DNA of 64,000 nucleotides from Proteles cristata cristata. Taxonomy: Eukaryota; Chordata; Mammalia; Carnivora; Hyaenidae. Shown piece by piece: positions 43,191-53,705 of the stretch. The position numbers and the translations under genes are program-made. The notes beneath the pieces were generated by a model. The model worked only from the letters and a program-made list of their open reading frames with translations. It was not told where the DNA came from and did no database searches. The stretch's first letter is position 1. Each line of letters begins with the position of its first letter. The DNA lies in the NCBI GenBank assembly GCA_017311185.1, contig JAESUZ010000425.1, positions 868,001 through 932,000 of the forward strand. The letters run 5' to 3'.

Positions 43191-44300
43191 TAAGGTCCTC
43201 CTTAGCCAGCTCCACTTCCTCCAGGAATCCAAGAGGCAGAAAGGAGGCTTCAGACTGGAGGGAGCACAGGGCGAGGCCCGTCTCCCACAGTCTTTTCAGG
43301 GGCCCCTTTATCTCCCGCCATCCCCCTAATTCAGGGCCCACCCACCATGGCCTCCTCTCTCCACTATCTCCCCCCATCCCCCTGCCTCAGAGACCCTCCC
43401 ATCTCTGACACTGCCTCTGCCTTAGGGCCACCTCCCCAACATCGCCCCGGTGCCAAGGCCCTGTCTCCTGGTTCAAAGTCCCCCACACCCTTCTGAGGGC
43501 CACCCCCCACAGGGTCCTTCCCTCTGGACACCACTGCCCACAGCCCACGCTGTTTGACACCTCCTCTAAAGAAACCCAACAGGTCTCAGTCAAAGCCAAA
43601 TTTCCCAAGGTTGGCCATGGGAGGAGGCCACCGACTGTGTTCAAGATTCATCTCCCTCTCGAGGGCCCCCACGGCTTTGAACTCAGGTGCCGCTTCCCCC
43701 ATTAACGCCCTGGGCTAACCGTGCCCTCACAGTCCTCCTTTGCAGCCGGACCCAAATGGGACACCTGAACAAGATTTCGGCTGCAGGCCCGGAGCTGAAA
43801 AAGTGGGGAGGAACAGTGACCGGCCCATCTGACCTTCAAAGTGTGGCTCATTCAGCTTCAGCTCGGGACCTCCCCCACCCGGGATGGGGGCGGCCTCCAG
43901 GCCTGTTGCTCTAGCGGCCCCTTTGGCAGGAGCCGTCTCCCCACCCCAGCAGGCCTCAAAAAGCCAGAAGGGACAGTGGGTCTTAGCAGACAGCGGGGTT
44001 AACTAACAGTCGCCTGCAGATTCTAGCTGGATATTCTTCCTCAGTCCCACCCAGCCCTGGAACTCCAGTCCGCGCAAGGGAGCCCAGACTTCCCGGTCCT
44101 TCCAGCACCGTTTCCTGAGGCTGTTCTGGTGTGCCCCTTTAGAACTCTGGCCATTTACCTCGCTCAGGGATAGGGGCAAAGGCTGAGAGAATGAACCATA
44201 GCGAAAAGCGAGGGCCATGTCTCAGACACTAGCCCCCCCCCTGCCGGAGACGTCCAAGGGGTCAGCAGCTCCTAATACGTGACTGTTACATTTAGGAAGG
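43191..44300. other. ATP1A3-RABAC1 spacer, unique
   Basis: C-rich sequence without recognised repeats or exons; no supported open frame. Confidence 0.5.
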
Positions 44301-44304
44301 CAAG

Positions 44305-44394
44305 GGGCGCCTGGCTGGCTCAGTTGGCAAAACATGAGACTCTTGATCTCGGGGTTGAGTTCAAGCCTCAATGGTGGGTATCCAGGTTACTTTG
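44305..44394 (+). mobile_element. CAN-SINE, short subtype
   Basis: ggggcgcctggctggctcag then gggtatccaggttacttt. Confidence 0.85.
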
Positions 44395-44566
44395 GGGGGT
44401 CCTGGGTGGCTCAGTTGGTTAAGTGTCTGACTTCGGCTCAGGTCATGATCTCACAGTCTGTGAGTTCGAGCCCTACGTTGGGCTCAGAGCCTGGAGCCTG
44501 TTTTGGACTCTGTGTCTCCCTCTCTCTCTGCCCCTCCCCGCCTCAAAAATAAATAAGCATTTTTAA
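44395..44566 (+). mobile_element. CAN-SINE
   Basis: ggggggtcctgggtggctca; shortened middle (tgggctcagagcctgg), tail aaaaataaataagcattttt. Confidence 0.9.
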
Positions 44567-44572
44567 AAATTA

Positions 44573-44772
44573 GAGGCGTGTCTGGGTTGCCCAGTCATTT
44601 AAGTGTCCAGTTCTTGGTTTCATCTCAGGTCATCTTATGATTCGTGGGATGGAGCCCTGCATTCGGCTCTGCACTGACTCACTGGGGCCTGCCTGGGATT
44701 CTGTCTCTCCCTCTCTCTGCCCCTCCCCTGCTCTCACTGTTTCTCAAAATAAATAAACTTAAAAAAAAAAAG
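44573..44772 (+). mobile_element. CAN-SINE, diverged
   Basis: aggcgtgtctgggttgccca, then ggagccctgcattcggctct and a poly(A) tail. One of four adjacent same-strand copies from 44305. Confidence 0.88.
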
Positions 44773-44778
44773 TTTTGA

Positions 44779-44985
44779 GGGGCGCCTGGGTGGCTCAGTC
44801 GGTTAAGCATCCAACTTCAGCTCAGGTCATGATCTCACGGCCTGTGGGTTCGAGCCTCGCATTAAGCTTTGTGCTGACAGCTCAGAGCCTGGAGCCTACT
44901 CCAGATTCTGTGTTTCCCTCTATCTCTTCTCTCCTGCTTGTGTTCTCTCTCTCTACCAAAAATAAATAAACATTTAAAAAATATA
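44779..44985 (+). mobile_element. CAN-SINE followed by A/T-rich tail
   Basis: ggggcgcctgggtggctcag to aataaataaacatttaaaaa; then (ataaa)n-like sequence to about 45065. Confidence 0.93.
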
Positions 44986-45174
44986 AATATCACATGAAAT
45001 AAAAACAAAATAAAAAAATAAATTAAAAATATAAATAAAATAAAATAATAAAATAAATTTTAAAAATCTTGAGAAGGCTTAACTCTAGAAAAAAATCAAA
45101 CCACTCATGATAATGTAGTGCCAATTATATTGACTTCCATTTATTGAAGAGAATAAAGTATCAAGAATCTTTTG

Positions 45175-45330
45175 GGCACTGTATATAGACCACTTAACTG
45201 AATCACCATAACCCCATGAGTGAGTGTGGTACTATCCGGATCTCCACTGCCCTGATAAAGTCACTGAGGTTCAAGAAGGTCAACACAGCCTAGACTTTCA
45301 TCTCTGACTCCAAAATCCCAGCTCTTTTAA
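45175..45330 (-). mobile_element. MIR-like fragment
   Basis: aaccccatgagtgagtgtgg then agtcactgaggttcaagaag. Confidence 0.55.
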
Positions 45331-45354
45331 TTACAACAATTCCCTCTTTTATTC

Positions 45355-45548
45355 ATTTAAAAAAATTTAGGTTTATTTATTTTGAGAGCGAGCACATAAG
45401 CTGGGGAGGGGCAGAGAGAGAGAGAACCCCAAGCAGGCTCCGCACTTGAAGCACAGAGACTGATGTGAGGCTCGAACCCAGGAATGGTGAGATCATGACC
45501 TGAGCTGAAGTCAAAGAGCCTGAGCCTACTGAGCCACCCAGGCGCCCC
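45355..45548 (-). mobile_element. CAN-SINE
   Basis: aaatttaggtttatttattt to gccacccaggcgcccc. Confidence 0.92.
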
Positions 45549-45794
45549 GCAAACTCCTCAAGGCTCCCCGACAACTCCCTCTTTAAAAGTTCTCAACCCT
45601 TTCCCAACTCCCCTCTTCCTAGGAGGGGCAGGGCTGTCCCAAGGTTCGAGTGCTAACCCATTCGTCCTTGGGAGCTCAAGGGTCGTGGGAGGAGCTTTGC
45701 TCTCCATCTCAGATACTTCTTGCAGCAACCTTGGCCCTCTCGCCAGCCTCTGTCTCCAGGAAGAAATAAGATTGCCACCAATCGCCTAGTCTCG

Positions 45795-45925
45795 CCATTC
45801 AAACTGCGGTCCATGGGCCAGTAGCATCAGCGTTAACCTAGCAACTCGTAGGAGATGCAGATTAATGGGCCCCACCCTGGATCTCCGGAGTCAGAACCTG
45901 TGAGTGTTTTTTATCAAGCCCTCTA
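45795..45925 (+). mobile_element. MER5-like DNA element
   Basis: actgcggtccatgggccagt, agcatcagcgttaacctagc, gggccccaccctggatctcc. Confidence 0.65.
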
Positions 45926-46059
45926 GGTGTTTTGTATGCACGCTAGAGTCAGGACGCCAATTCTCCACGATCCCCACTGTACCCTGCAGGGGACACGACG
46001 ACTGCTTCTGCCTTTCGAGCTCCCATAAAGCCCCGACTCCTGAAGTCCCACCTTCCCCA

Positions 46060-46338
46060 TGCCAGACGCTCCCCTTCTAAAACTACAACTCCCACTATGC
46101 CCAGAGGCGCTTAGGCGCTTTACGCGACGGCACCTCCCAAAGTGTTTCACGAGCCGGACCCTCCCGGACGTCATCACGACTACAACTCCCACAATGCTCG
46201 GCGGCAGAACCACCGCCCCCGGCGGCTCCGGAAAGGCGCCACGTCTGCTCCGCTGGGTGGGGCAGGGCTCGAGCCGGGCCGCCGGGGTCTGCAGGGCCAC
46301 GGGCTCGTTACAGCGGTTCTACCCCTCACAACACAGAC
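46060..46338 (+). promoter_or_regulatory. RABAC1: RABAC1 promoter and 5' UTR with two ZNF143-type sites
   Basis: A CpG-rich stretch before the ATG with two near-identical elements, ACTACAACTCCCACTATGC (46082-46100) and ACTACAACTCCCACAATGC (46179-46197). Both match the ZNF143/Staf site common in housekeeping promoters. A CRE-like GGACGTCA is at 46167-46174. The exact transcription start is not visible. Confidence 0.75.
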
Positions 46339-46394
46339 ATGGCGGCCGAGAAGGACCAGGAGAAGGATGCCGAGCCGGAAGGACTGAGCGCCTC
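46339..46394 (+). CDS. RABAC1: RABAC1 exon 1
   Basis: ATG followed by AAEKDQEKDAEPEGLSA and a split Ser codon (TC/G), donor gtgagc. The weakly conserved acidic N-terminus is typical of the family. Confidence 0.93.
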
Positions 46395-48233
46395 GTGAGC
46401 CAGCCCTAGACCCCCCCATGACCGAAAGCCGGGGGCCCTGGCCCCCCGCCCCCTCCGCCCCCGGGTCCCAGAAATCCGGGCCGCAAAACCAGAGTTGGGC
46501 TCCCGGTGTCCCCTTCGAGGACTCTGCAGTCTGGGCCTTCAGCCCCCACCCCCTCCCCTTGGATCCAGGAGTCTTGGACCCTTAACCCCTAGGACCCCGG
46601 AGTCCAGCCCTCCTCGGCCCCCTTATTGCTTAGGGGTAGGGGATTGGGGGTCCGGGCTCCATCGCGGTCTACCGCTGACCCGGCCGCGTCCATCAGGACC
46701 CTGCTGCCGAAACTGATCCCATCGGGCGCAGGCCGTGAGTGGCTGGAGCGGCGCCGCGCAACCATCCGGCCCTGGGGCTCGTTCGTGGACCAGCGGCGCT
46801 TCTCGCGGCCCCGCAACCTGGGCGAGCTGTGCCAGCGCCTCGTCCGCAACGTGGAGTACTTCCAGAGCAACTATGTCTTCGTGTTCCTGGGCCTGATCCT
46901 CTACTGTGTGTGAGTGCCTCTCCGGCCCCGCACTTAACCCCGCCAGTGGGGCCTCGCCCCCTCGGGGAGTACTGCCCCCCTCCTCGTCGGCCCCGCCCTT
47001 CGCGTCCAGTCCCTCCTTGTCAGCCTAGCAGGGACACAGTGTGACCAGATGTGACCTGGTCTTGCCTGGCCTCAAGGATGTAGCCCGCCATCCACCGGTG
47101 TAGGTGGTCAGGGTCCCCTTGGCTGGCTCCTTCCCAGCTGCCTGACCCATGCCTCCCTACGCTTCTCCAGGGTGACGTCCCCCATGCTGCTGGTGGCTCT
47201 GGCTGTCTTCTTTGGCGCCTGTTACATCCTCTATCTGCGCACGTTGCAGTCCAAGTTTGTGCTTTTTGGTGAGAAATCCCAAATCCAGACGGTTCCCTGA
47301 TCCTTATCCTGGTCTTGAAATACAAACCTGAGACCCCAAACCCTGGTCCGCCCAAGCCAAGATCTACACTAGATCCCTCAAACTCGATCCACTAAAATCT
47401 CAGGCACACCACATGCTCCCACCCAGTCTCAGACCCCCCCCCCCCAGATGGTACTCCGCAAACCTGGAGATACCCCAGAACCCATGTTTCACCCTGTCCC
47501 TTAAGCCTACTTTTCCTCCTCCATCCTTCCTCGCCTCTCTGCAGAAAGTAGCAGCTGCAGGTACCCACATTGGACACCAGGTGGCGACCTTACACTGGCC
47601 TAGATCTGTGTCCTTGCCCTTTTCCTGCTTCCTGGGGTGGGGCGTGAAAGATCGCAGGACTGCTCAGAGAGGGAAGCTGAGGTTTGTGGCTCCTGTGGTC
47701 CCAGACTGGCCCTGGGCAGCACCGGGAAGAAAGAGGGGCCTGAGTCTCTCCCCACCCCCCAGGGGAAGCTCACAATTCAGAGTGGCGATATGGAAGAGCT
47801 GGGATCAAAGAGGGAAGATCTAAGAGAGAGTCCCTCAGGGGCTTGCACCTTCTGTCCGCTACAGGGGTGGGCTGGCTGAGGGGCATGTCAGGTGCACACA
47901 GGGCATGGAGGGAGTGCCCGGAGCACAGCTGTGACTTGGCTTCAGCCCCCACTGCCACAGAGGCAGTGATCTTCCACTGTGTCCCCAAGAAGCCAGAAAT
48001 CTGTATCGTTATGTGAAATCATTGTTTCTCCATCAGCCATAAATCAGGTTTTGGGGGAACATTGTACAGACGCGAGAAACACATCCACAGGGGCGCCCAG
48101 GGGGCTCAGTCAGTGGGCGTCTGACTCTTGATTTTGGCTTAGGGCGTGATCTTGTGGTTCGTGAGTTCGGGCCCCACATTCGGCTCCATGCTGGGAGCCT
48201 GCTTGCGATTCTCTCCCTCTCTCTGCTCCTCCC

Positions 48234-48268
<35 letters not shown>

Positions 48269-49098
48269 AATGAATAAATCTTTTGGAGAGCCTGGGTGGC
48301 TTAGTCGATTAAGTGTCTGACTTTGGCTCAGGTTATGAACACAGTTCGTGGGTTCAAGCCCCACATCGGGCTCTGTGCTGACAGCTCAGAGCCTGGAGCC
48401 TGCTTCAGATTCTGTGTCTCCCTCTCTCTCTGCTCTCTGCCACTTGCACTCTTGTTTCTCTTTCTCAAAAATAAATAAACTTAAAAAAAAAAAGAGAGAG
48501 AGAGAGAGCCCAAGTCTGGAGAAGGGGGAGCCTGGGGGCTCCCTAGCAGGAGTGGGGCTGAAGGGCAGTGAGCACGGGGAGCGGGGGGGCGGGGGGCGGG
48601 TAGGGCAGTGAGGAAGGTGTGCTCAGTTCTGGCGGACGGAAGGTGGAAACATCAGAGAAATGGGTGAGGCCAGGGCTGGAGGGAGCCTTGACATGAAGAG
48701 TTTAGATGATCCTGAGGCTCCTGGAGCTTGTGACAGCAGCCTGGGGTGGGGGACACCAGGAGTTACTGGGGAGAGGTCATGATGTCCAATGGCATCTGTC
48801 CCCCAGGCCGAGAGGTGAGCCCCGCCCATCAGTACGCTCTGGCCGGGGGTGTCTCCTTTCCCTTCTTCTGGCTGGCTGGTGCAGGCTCTGCCGTCTTCTG
48901 GGTCCTGGGTAAGTACAGGGTCCGGGGAGCTGGGGCCGGGGGGGTGGGGTGGGGCGGTGATGGGGAGCAAGTGAGGGAGTGAGGCCCCGATCTGCCCGTT
49001 TTCCTACAGGAGCCACCCTTGTGGTCATCGGCTCCCATGCCGCCTTCCACCAGATCGAGGCCGTGGACGGGGAGGAGCTGCAGATGGAGCCAGTGTGA
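46339..49098 (+). CDS. RABAC1: RABAC1, prenylated Rab acceptor 1 (PRA1), complete, five exons
   Basis: Joins 46339-46394, 46697-46909, 47171-47268, 48807-48908 and 49010-49098: 558 nt, 185 aa, the usual mammalian length. PRA1 is a Golgi/late-endosome membrane protein that binds prenylated Rab GTPases and VAMP2 and counteracts GDI extraction. The soluble N-terminus MAAEKDQEKDAEPEG is followed by the PRA1 core: REWLERRRATIRPW, then NLGELCQRLVRNVEY. There are two hydrophobic hairpins (FVFLGLILYCV with MLLVALAVFFGACYILYL; FPFFWLAGAGSAVFWVLG with TLVVIGSHAAF). The tail DGEELQMEPV is acidic and ends in valine, as in the family's ER-exit signal. The only in-frame ATG with a good match to the PRA1 N-terminus was taken as the start. 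No defects are seen. Confidence 0.97.
46540..46620 (-). repeat. One or two MSR1-like units in RABAC1 intron 1
   Basis: Reads ccctccccttggatccagga then gtcttggaccc, followed by aggaccccggagtccagccc and tcctcg. A decayed pair of units of the kind in the ATP1A3 arrays. Confidence 0.6.
46697..46909 (+). CDS. RABAC1: RABAC1 exon 2: PRA1 domain start
   Basis: TLLPKLIPSGAGREW to GLILYCV; acceptor catcag, donor gtgagt after a split Val codon. It covers the Rab-binding region and the first hydrophobic segment. Confidence 0.96.
47171..47268 (+). CDS. RABAC1: RABAC1 exon 3
   Basis: VTSPMLLVALAVFFGAC to SKFVLFG; second half of the first membrane hairpin. Phase 1 end before gtgaga. Confidence 0.96.
47269..48088 (+). 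other. RABAC1 intron 3, 5' part
   Basis: No repeats or sites recognised; a run of 10 Cs at 47437-47446. Confidence 0.5.
48089..48285 (+). mobile_element. CAN-SINE in RABAC1 intron 3
   Basis: ggggcgcccagggggctcag; a long (tc) run at about 48240-48267, tail aatgaataaatcttt. Confidence 0.9.
48286..48500 (+). mobile_element. CAN-SINE in RABAC1 intron 3
   Basis: ggagagcctgggtggcttag, complete, with tail aaaataaataaacttaaaaa, then a (ga) run. Confidence 0.92.
48807..48908 (+). CDS. RABAC1: RABAC1 exon 4
   Basis: REVSPAHQYALAGGVSF to FWVLG, including the loop before the second hydrophobic hairpin. The donor is gtaagt. Confidence 0.96.
49010..49098 (+). CDS. RABAC1: RABAC1 exon 5: C-terminus and stop
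   Basis: ATLVVIGSHAAFHQIEAV to LQMEPV with TGA at 49096-49098. The cytoplasmic DGEE motif and terminal Val are intact. Confidence 0.96.
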
Positions 49099-49252
49099 GG
49101 TGTCTGAGGACCCGCCGGCCTCCCGAGGCAGCTGCCCCGCCCCTGGCCACCCCTGCCCTGCACGGCCCTGCACTCCTGGCCAGAGGCCTCCTTCCCATCG
49201 CAAGCCCAGGGGGGAGTTTCAGCTTCCGAAATAAAGCTGTTACAGGTGTCAT
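49099..49252 (+). other. RABAC1: RABAC1 3' UTR
   Basis: A short UTR ending about 17 nt after AATAAA. The cleavage position is inferred. Confidence 0.75.
49230..49235 (+). terminator. RABAC1: RABAC1 polyadenylation signal AATAAA
   Basis: Canonical hexamer 131 nt after the stop codon, followed by a gttacaggtgtc GU-rich stretch. Confidence 0.9.
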
Positions 49253-50740
49253 TCAGCCGATACACTCCCGGGGTCTTCTGTGGGCCTGTGCGGGGGCTGG
49301 GGGGGTGCTGGGGAGACTGCAGGGGGGGGGACTCATTAAGCAAGGTAAGTTACTAAAGTATGCCAGGACAGCAAGTGGTGGTAAGTGCGGTGCCCCAGAC
49401 CGCCCCCCCGTGGTCAGGGATTTGCTAGGCGGACTCCGTATGCAATTGGACCTACAGCTGCAATTCATTGTCGTGAAAGACGACAGCGTGAAGAGAAAAG
49501 GCACGTGGGGCCGACAGAGTCCAGAGAAAGCCGGGCACAGGCTTCCCGGAGTCCTCGCTCAGGGGACCCCCACGCGCTGTGCTCAGCGCCTCCGCAGCCA
49601 GTTGTGAGAGCAGGCGTGGGTGTCAGCCAGGGAGGAGGTTCACTGGGGACTCAGTGCCCACGCTTCCTGCAGGGGGAGTGGGAAGGGGGCGGCACACGAG
49701 CGCCCTCTGTCTAGCATGTCCCGGAAGTCCAGACTCCCAGAAGGAAAGCAGGTGTTGAGCATAAACGGTCCCGTTGGCACCAACAGTGTAGACAGTGAGT
49801 CACTCTTACCGAGGACCAGGGAGAACCCTTCTGGAATCCCAGTTCCCCGACTCCAGCCAAGGGCCAGCAACGCAGGCAGCCGTCTCCAAGGACAGCCGAC
49901 CACGTTAACCCTTCCCTGCATGAAGAAAGTTCTGGAGACGAGCTGCAGGTTAAAGAAGGCCTCCCTGAGGTGACGCTGAGCGAAGGAGCAGCTGCAGGTC
50001 CCTAAGAAGAAAATGCTCTGGGCTGAGGGAGAAGCAGGTTCAAGGTCCAGCGGCGGCAGCAAGACTGGGGGTCCCAGGGGAGCAGCCAGGCGGCCCACGT
50101 GGCGGGAACGGCAGGCGGGGACAGTGGGAGGCGGGCCAGCTCCGGTGAGGCCTGCGGCTGTACCCTGGGTGACGCAGCCTGCGTTTCGTCGTGACATGAA
50201 CACCATCCGCCGCGTGGCGGCAGCGCTGACACGAGAGGAACACTGGGCAGATGTGACAGCAAAGCGGGGCTGCCGCACACGGGGCTGGTCCGGGAGGGCT
50301 CTCGGAGGAGGTGACCTTTCAGTGAGCCTTGAGGGGACACGGAGGCGGCCCGGGAAGAGCCTTACGTGGGGGTGGCCTGAGCCGACCCCACCCCCAGACC
50401 TCGCAGCGCCACCCCCTGGCCTCTCCAGCCTTGAGTGTCGCCACCCGAGCTCCACCCACTCACCATTCCGTCAGCACGTGCCCACTGGGTACCCTGCATT
50501 GTTCCGGAATCATCTGTCACACAAGGCACCAGCCACATGTGGCTATAGAGCACTTGACAGAAACGTGGCTGGTCCGAATCAAGATGTGCTGTGAGTATAA
50601 AACACACCAGGTTTCAAAGACTTAGCAGGAAACAGCGTAAACTGTCTTATTAAGAATTTTCTACGCTAGTTATACATTGGAAGGACAGCGTGTTGCAGAG
50701 ATGAGGCAAATGTATTATTTTCACTTTTTTTCTTTGCTTT
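49253..50740. other. Downstream of RABAC1, no gene
   Basis: 49300-50000 is unique and moderately CpG-rich. 50090-50420 resembles a decayed L2 in antisense (gagaggaacactgggcagat, ggaggaggtgacctttcagt). AT-rich to 50740. Confidence 0.45.
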
Positions 50741-50744
50741 TTAT

Positions 50745-50974
50745 TTTTTATTTATTTATTTTTTAATGTTTTATTTATTTCTAGGAGAGAGAGAGAGAGA
50801 GACAGCGTGAGCAGGGGAGGGTCAGAGAGAGAGGGAGTCACAGACTGAAACAGGCTCCAGGCTCTGAGCTGGCAGTCAGCACAGAGCCCGACGCGGGGCT
50901 CGAACCCACGAACCGCGAGATCATGACCTAAGCGAAAGTCAGACGCTTAACCGACTAAGGCACCCAGGCGCCCC
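50745..50974 (-). mobile_element. CAN-SINE, 'tttctaggagag' subtype, young
   Basis: Many intact CpGs (cccgacgcggggctcgaacc), ends ggcacccaggcgcccc. The tttctttgctttt flank is duplicated on both sides (50727 and 50976). Confidence 0.94.
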
Positions 50975-51005
50975 TTTTCTTTGCTTTTTAAAATGTGATT
51001 AAGTA

Positions 51006-51231
51006 GGGGCGCCTGGGTTGCTTAGTCGGTTGAGCGTCCGACTGTCGCTTAGGTCATGATCTCGCGGTTCGTGGGTTCGAGCCCCGCGTCGGGCTCTGTG
51101 CTGACTGCCAGCTCGGAGCCTGGAGCCTGTTTCGGAGTCTGTGTCTCCCTCTCTCTCTGACCCTCCCCTGCTCACGCTGTCTCTCTCTCTCTCTCTCCTA
51201 GAAATAAATAAAAATATTAAAAAATAAAAAT
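51006..51231 (+). mobile_element. CAN-SINE, young, inserted in a target-site copy
   Basis: ggggcgcctgggttgcttag to cctagaaataaataaaaata. Flanked by aaaatgtgattaagta at 50990-51005 and 51232-51247. Confidence 0.95.
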
Positions 51232-51250
51232 AAAATGTGATTAAGTAGAT

Positions 51251-51375
51251 GGGGCGTCTGGCTGGCTCAGTCAGTTGAGCGTCTGACTCTTGATCTCAGC
51301 TCAGGTCTTGATCTCAGGGTCATGAGTCCAAGCCCCATGTTGTGCTCCGTGCTGGGCGTGAAGCCTACTTTTTAA
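51251..51375 (+). mobile_element. CAN-SINE, short subtype
   Basis: ggggcgtctggctggctcag to cctactttttaa. Flanked by aaaatgtgattaagtaga at 51232-51249 and 51376-51393. Confidence 0.92.
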
Positions 51376-51439
51376 AAAATGTGATTAAGTAGAAAATATA
51401 AAGGGGCTGGTATCCTGGGTCCACTGGACATGCCGGCTG

Positions 51440-51890
51440 ACACGCTGGGGAAACAGCAGCACCACAAACAGACTAAGCTCTGCCCTCCCCGGGGCTCACG
51501 TTCACTGGGACAGGTGCACAATACAAACACCCAGCAAACAGGAAACTCAGAGAGTGATCAGCTTGTGACACCAATAAAGCAGGACGGGGCGAGGCTAGAG
51601 AGTCCTTGTGGAAGGAGAGGGCTCGCTTGGAGTGGTGAGGCAGGGCCCTGCTGGGCACAAGGAGGAGATTGCTCCCTGGAGATCTGGGGGAAGAGTATTC
51701 CAGCCAGAGAGAACAGCAAGTGCAAAGGCCCTGTGGTCGGATGTGCTCAATGACAAGGCAGCGCTTGTGGCTGGGTGAAGGGAGCAAAGGGAATAGCCGT
51801 AGGGGAACATGGTGGAGAGGTTGTTGGAGCCAGATCATGCAGGACCTGCAAGCCATAGAGAAGCTCTTTGGATTTTAACTTAAGGTAATG
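51440..51890 (-). mobile_element. L2 fragment
   Basis: ggggctcacgttcactggga, ggggaagagtattccagcca, agtgcaaaggccctgtggtc. Confidence 0.6.
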
Positions 51891-51898
51891 TACCTCTA

Positions 51899-52115
51899 AT
51901 TTTTTAAATGTTTTTTTTTTTTCTGAGAGAGAGAGAGAGAGAGAGACAGTGTGAGCAGGGGAGGGTCAGAGGGGAGACACAGAATCTGAAACAAGCTCCA
52001 GGCTCTGAGCTGGCTGTCAGCACAGAGCCCGACGCGGGGCTCGAACCCACAAACCGTGAGATCATGACCTGAGCCGAAGTTGGATGCTTAACCGACTGAG
52101 CCACCCAGGCACCCC
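51899..52115 (-). mobile_element. CAN-SINE with target-site duplication
   Basis: Flanked by GGTAATGTACCTCTA at 51884-51898 and 52116-52130; ends gccacccaggcacccc. Confidence 0.95.
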
Positions 52116-52130
52116 GGTAATGTACCTCTA

Positions 52131-52789
52131 GAAGGGTTTTTGAACAGTGGTGGCACAGATTCAGGTGTGAATGTTAAAATATCCCTTTGGGGGTGGGCGA
52201 TGGGCTAGAGGGAAGGGGGCCAGGGAGGATGAGCCGGGGACATGGAGTGGAGGAGGGACAGGGAAAACAGATTGAGGACAAGGAGCTTCGTGACTGGCTG
52301 TGTGGGGACTGAGTGGGAGGGAGCAGGCCAGGATAAACCCAGGCTTCAGTTTCCAACAAGACAGCGAGACCGGGGCGCCGGGGTGTCTGGGTCCACATTG
52401 GTCCCGGACCGGCACCAGGGGCGCGCTTCCAGTGGCTGCCACCAGAGGGCGGAAAAGTGCTTCCCGGAGACCTTCTCCAGGGAGGGAGCCAGAGACGAGT
52501 TTCTGGGAGATGAAACCGGGGCGCCGGAGCACAGGCCGGCTCCTGGGTCTACCCGGAAGCCAGGCTCCCAATCCCAGTGCTGGGGTAGTAGTCGGAGTTT
52601 TGTTTGCTGATGGAGAAGCCAGTGCTCCTGGGGGAGACGGTCTTCATGCCCCTGGGGCAGGTGGCCACTCCGTTCAGTTTACACAGCTGAGCCTGGAGGG
52701 AATGTGGTCAGGCTGCCTTGTTTGTACTCCACGAGGTCAGGGGCCCAGGGGCTGGGACTGAGGTCACTGAGGCAAGTGCTCCGCAGCCT
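52131..52789. other. Intergenic, no gene
   Basis: Moderately GC-rich, no recognised element. The first phrases of the degenerate array appear towards the end. Confidence 0.4.
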
Positions 52790-53229
52790 GGGGTTGGGGG
52801 CTTGTGTGGGAGGTTGAGAGGTCTGAGGTCGGGGGGTGTGTGGCTGATTACAGGTCCCTAATTCTGATGTTGGGTTATTGAGATGCCTCCGACTAGAAGT
52901 TTCCATCCGGATGCTCACGCCTGTTCTCACGCATCCCTCCTGTGTGACCTGCATGACCTTGCCTTGGGAGGTTTGGATTGGCGGCAACAAAAACAAGGGC
53001 TTGGGGTCAAAGGGCTTTGTCAGGGGGACAAAGGGCTGGTCGTCTATTTTGGTGACAGATCCTGGGGCTCCAGCTGGCTGTCCGGGAGTGACAAATCTGG
53101 GGTGTGGCTGTTGACTTCATGGTGAAAGAGCCTGTGGGTGCAGATTTGGTGGGACAGGGACAAGGGGTGCCTCGCCTCATTTTAAGTGTCACGTGGGACA
53201 TCTGGCTATCTTATCTGAGGAGACAGTTT

Positions 53230-53452
53230 CTATTTTTCTTTTCTTTTTTTTTTTAATGTTTTATTTGTTTCTGAGAGAGAGATTGAGCAGGGGAGGGTCA
53301 GAGAGAGAGGGAGACACAGAATCTGAAACAGGCTCCAAGCTCTGAACTGGCTGTCAGCACAGAGCCCGACGCGGGGCTCGAACCCACAAACCGTGAGATC
53401 ATGACCTGAGCCGAAGTCGGATGCTTAACCCACTGAGCCATTCAGGCGCCCC
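53230..53452 (-). mobile_element. CAN-SINE within the degenerate array
   Basis: Flanked by tgaggagacagttt at 53216-53229 and 53453-53466. The duplicated target is itself an array unit. Confidence 0.95.
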
Positions 53453-53495
53453 TGAGGAGACAGTTTGTAGTGTGGGGTAACAGAAATTGGGGATG

Positions 53496-53705
53496 GGGCA
53501 CCGGGGGGGGGTGCTCAGTCAGTTAAGCATCTGAGTCATGATTTGGGCTCAGGTCAGGACCCCAGGGACACGGGATCAAGTCTGAATCAGGCGTTGTGTT
53601 GAGCGTGGAGCCTGCTTAAGCTTCTCTCCCTCCCTCGCTTTCCCTCTGCCCCTCCCCCACTTATGTTTTCTCTCTCTCTCTCTCTCTCAAATTAAAAAAA
53701 AAGAA
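53496..53705 (+). mobile_element. CAN-SINE within the array
   Basis: ggggcaccgggggggggtgc (G-expanded head), older middle 'ggagcctgcttaagcttctc', A-rich tail. Confidence 0.88.

Noticed and set aside
51006..51090. tRNA-like sequence with ggttcgagcccc (B-box)
   Set aside because: It is the tRNA-Lys-derived head of a SINE, lacking an intact anticodon arm and 3' end; not counted as a tRNA gene.
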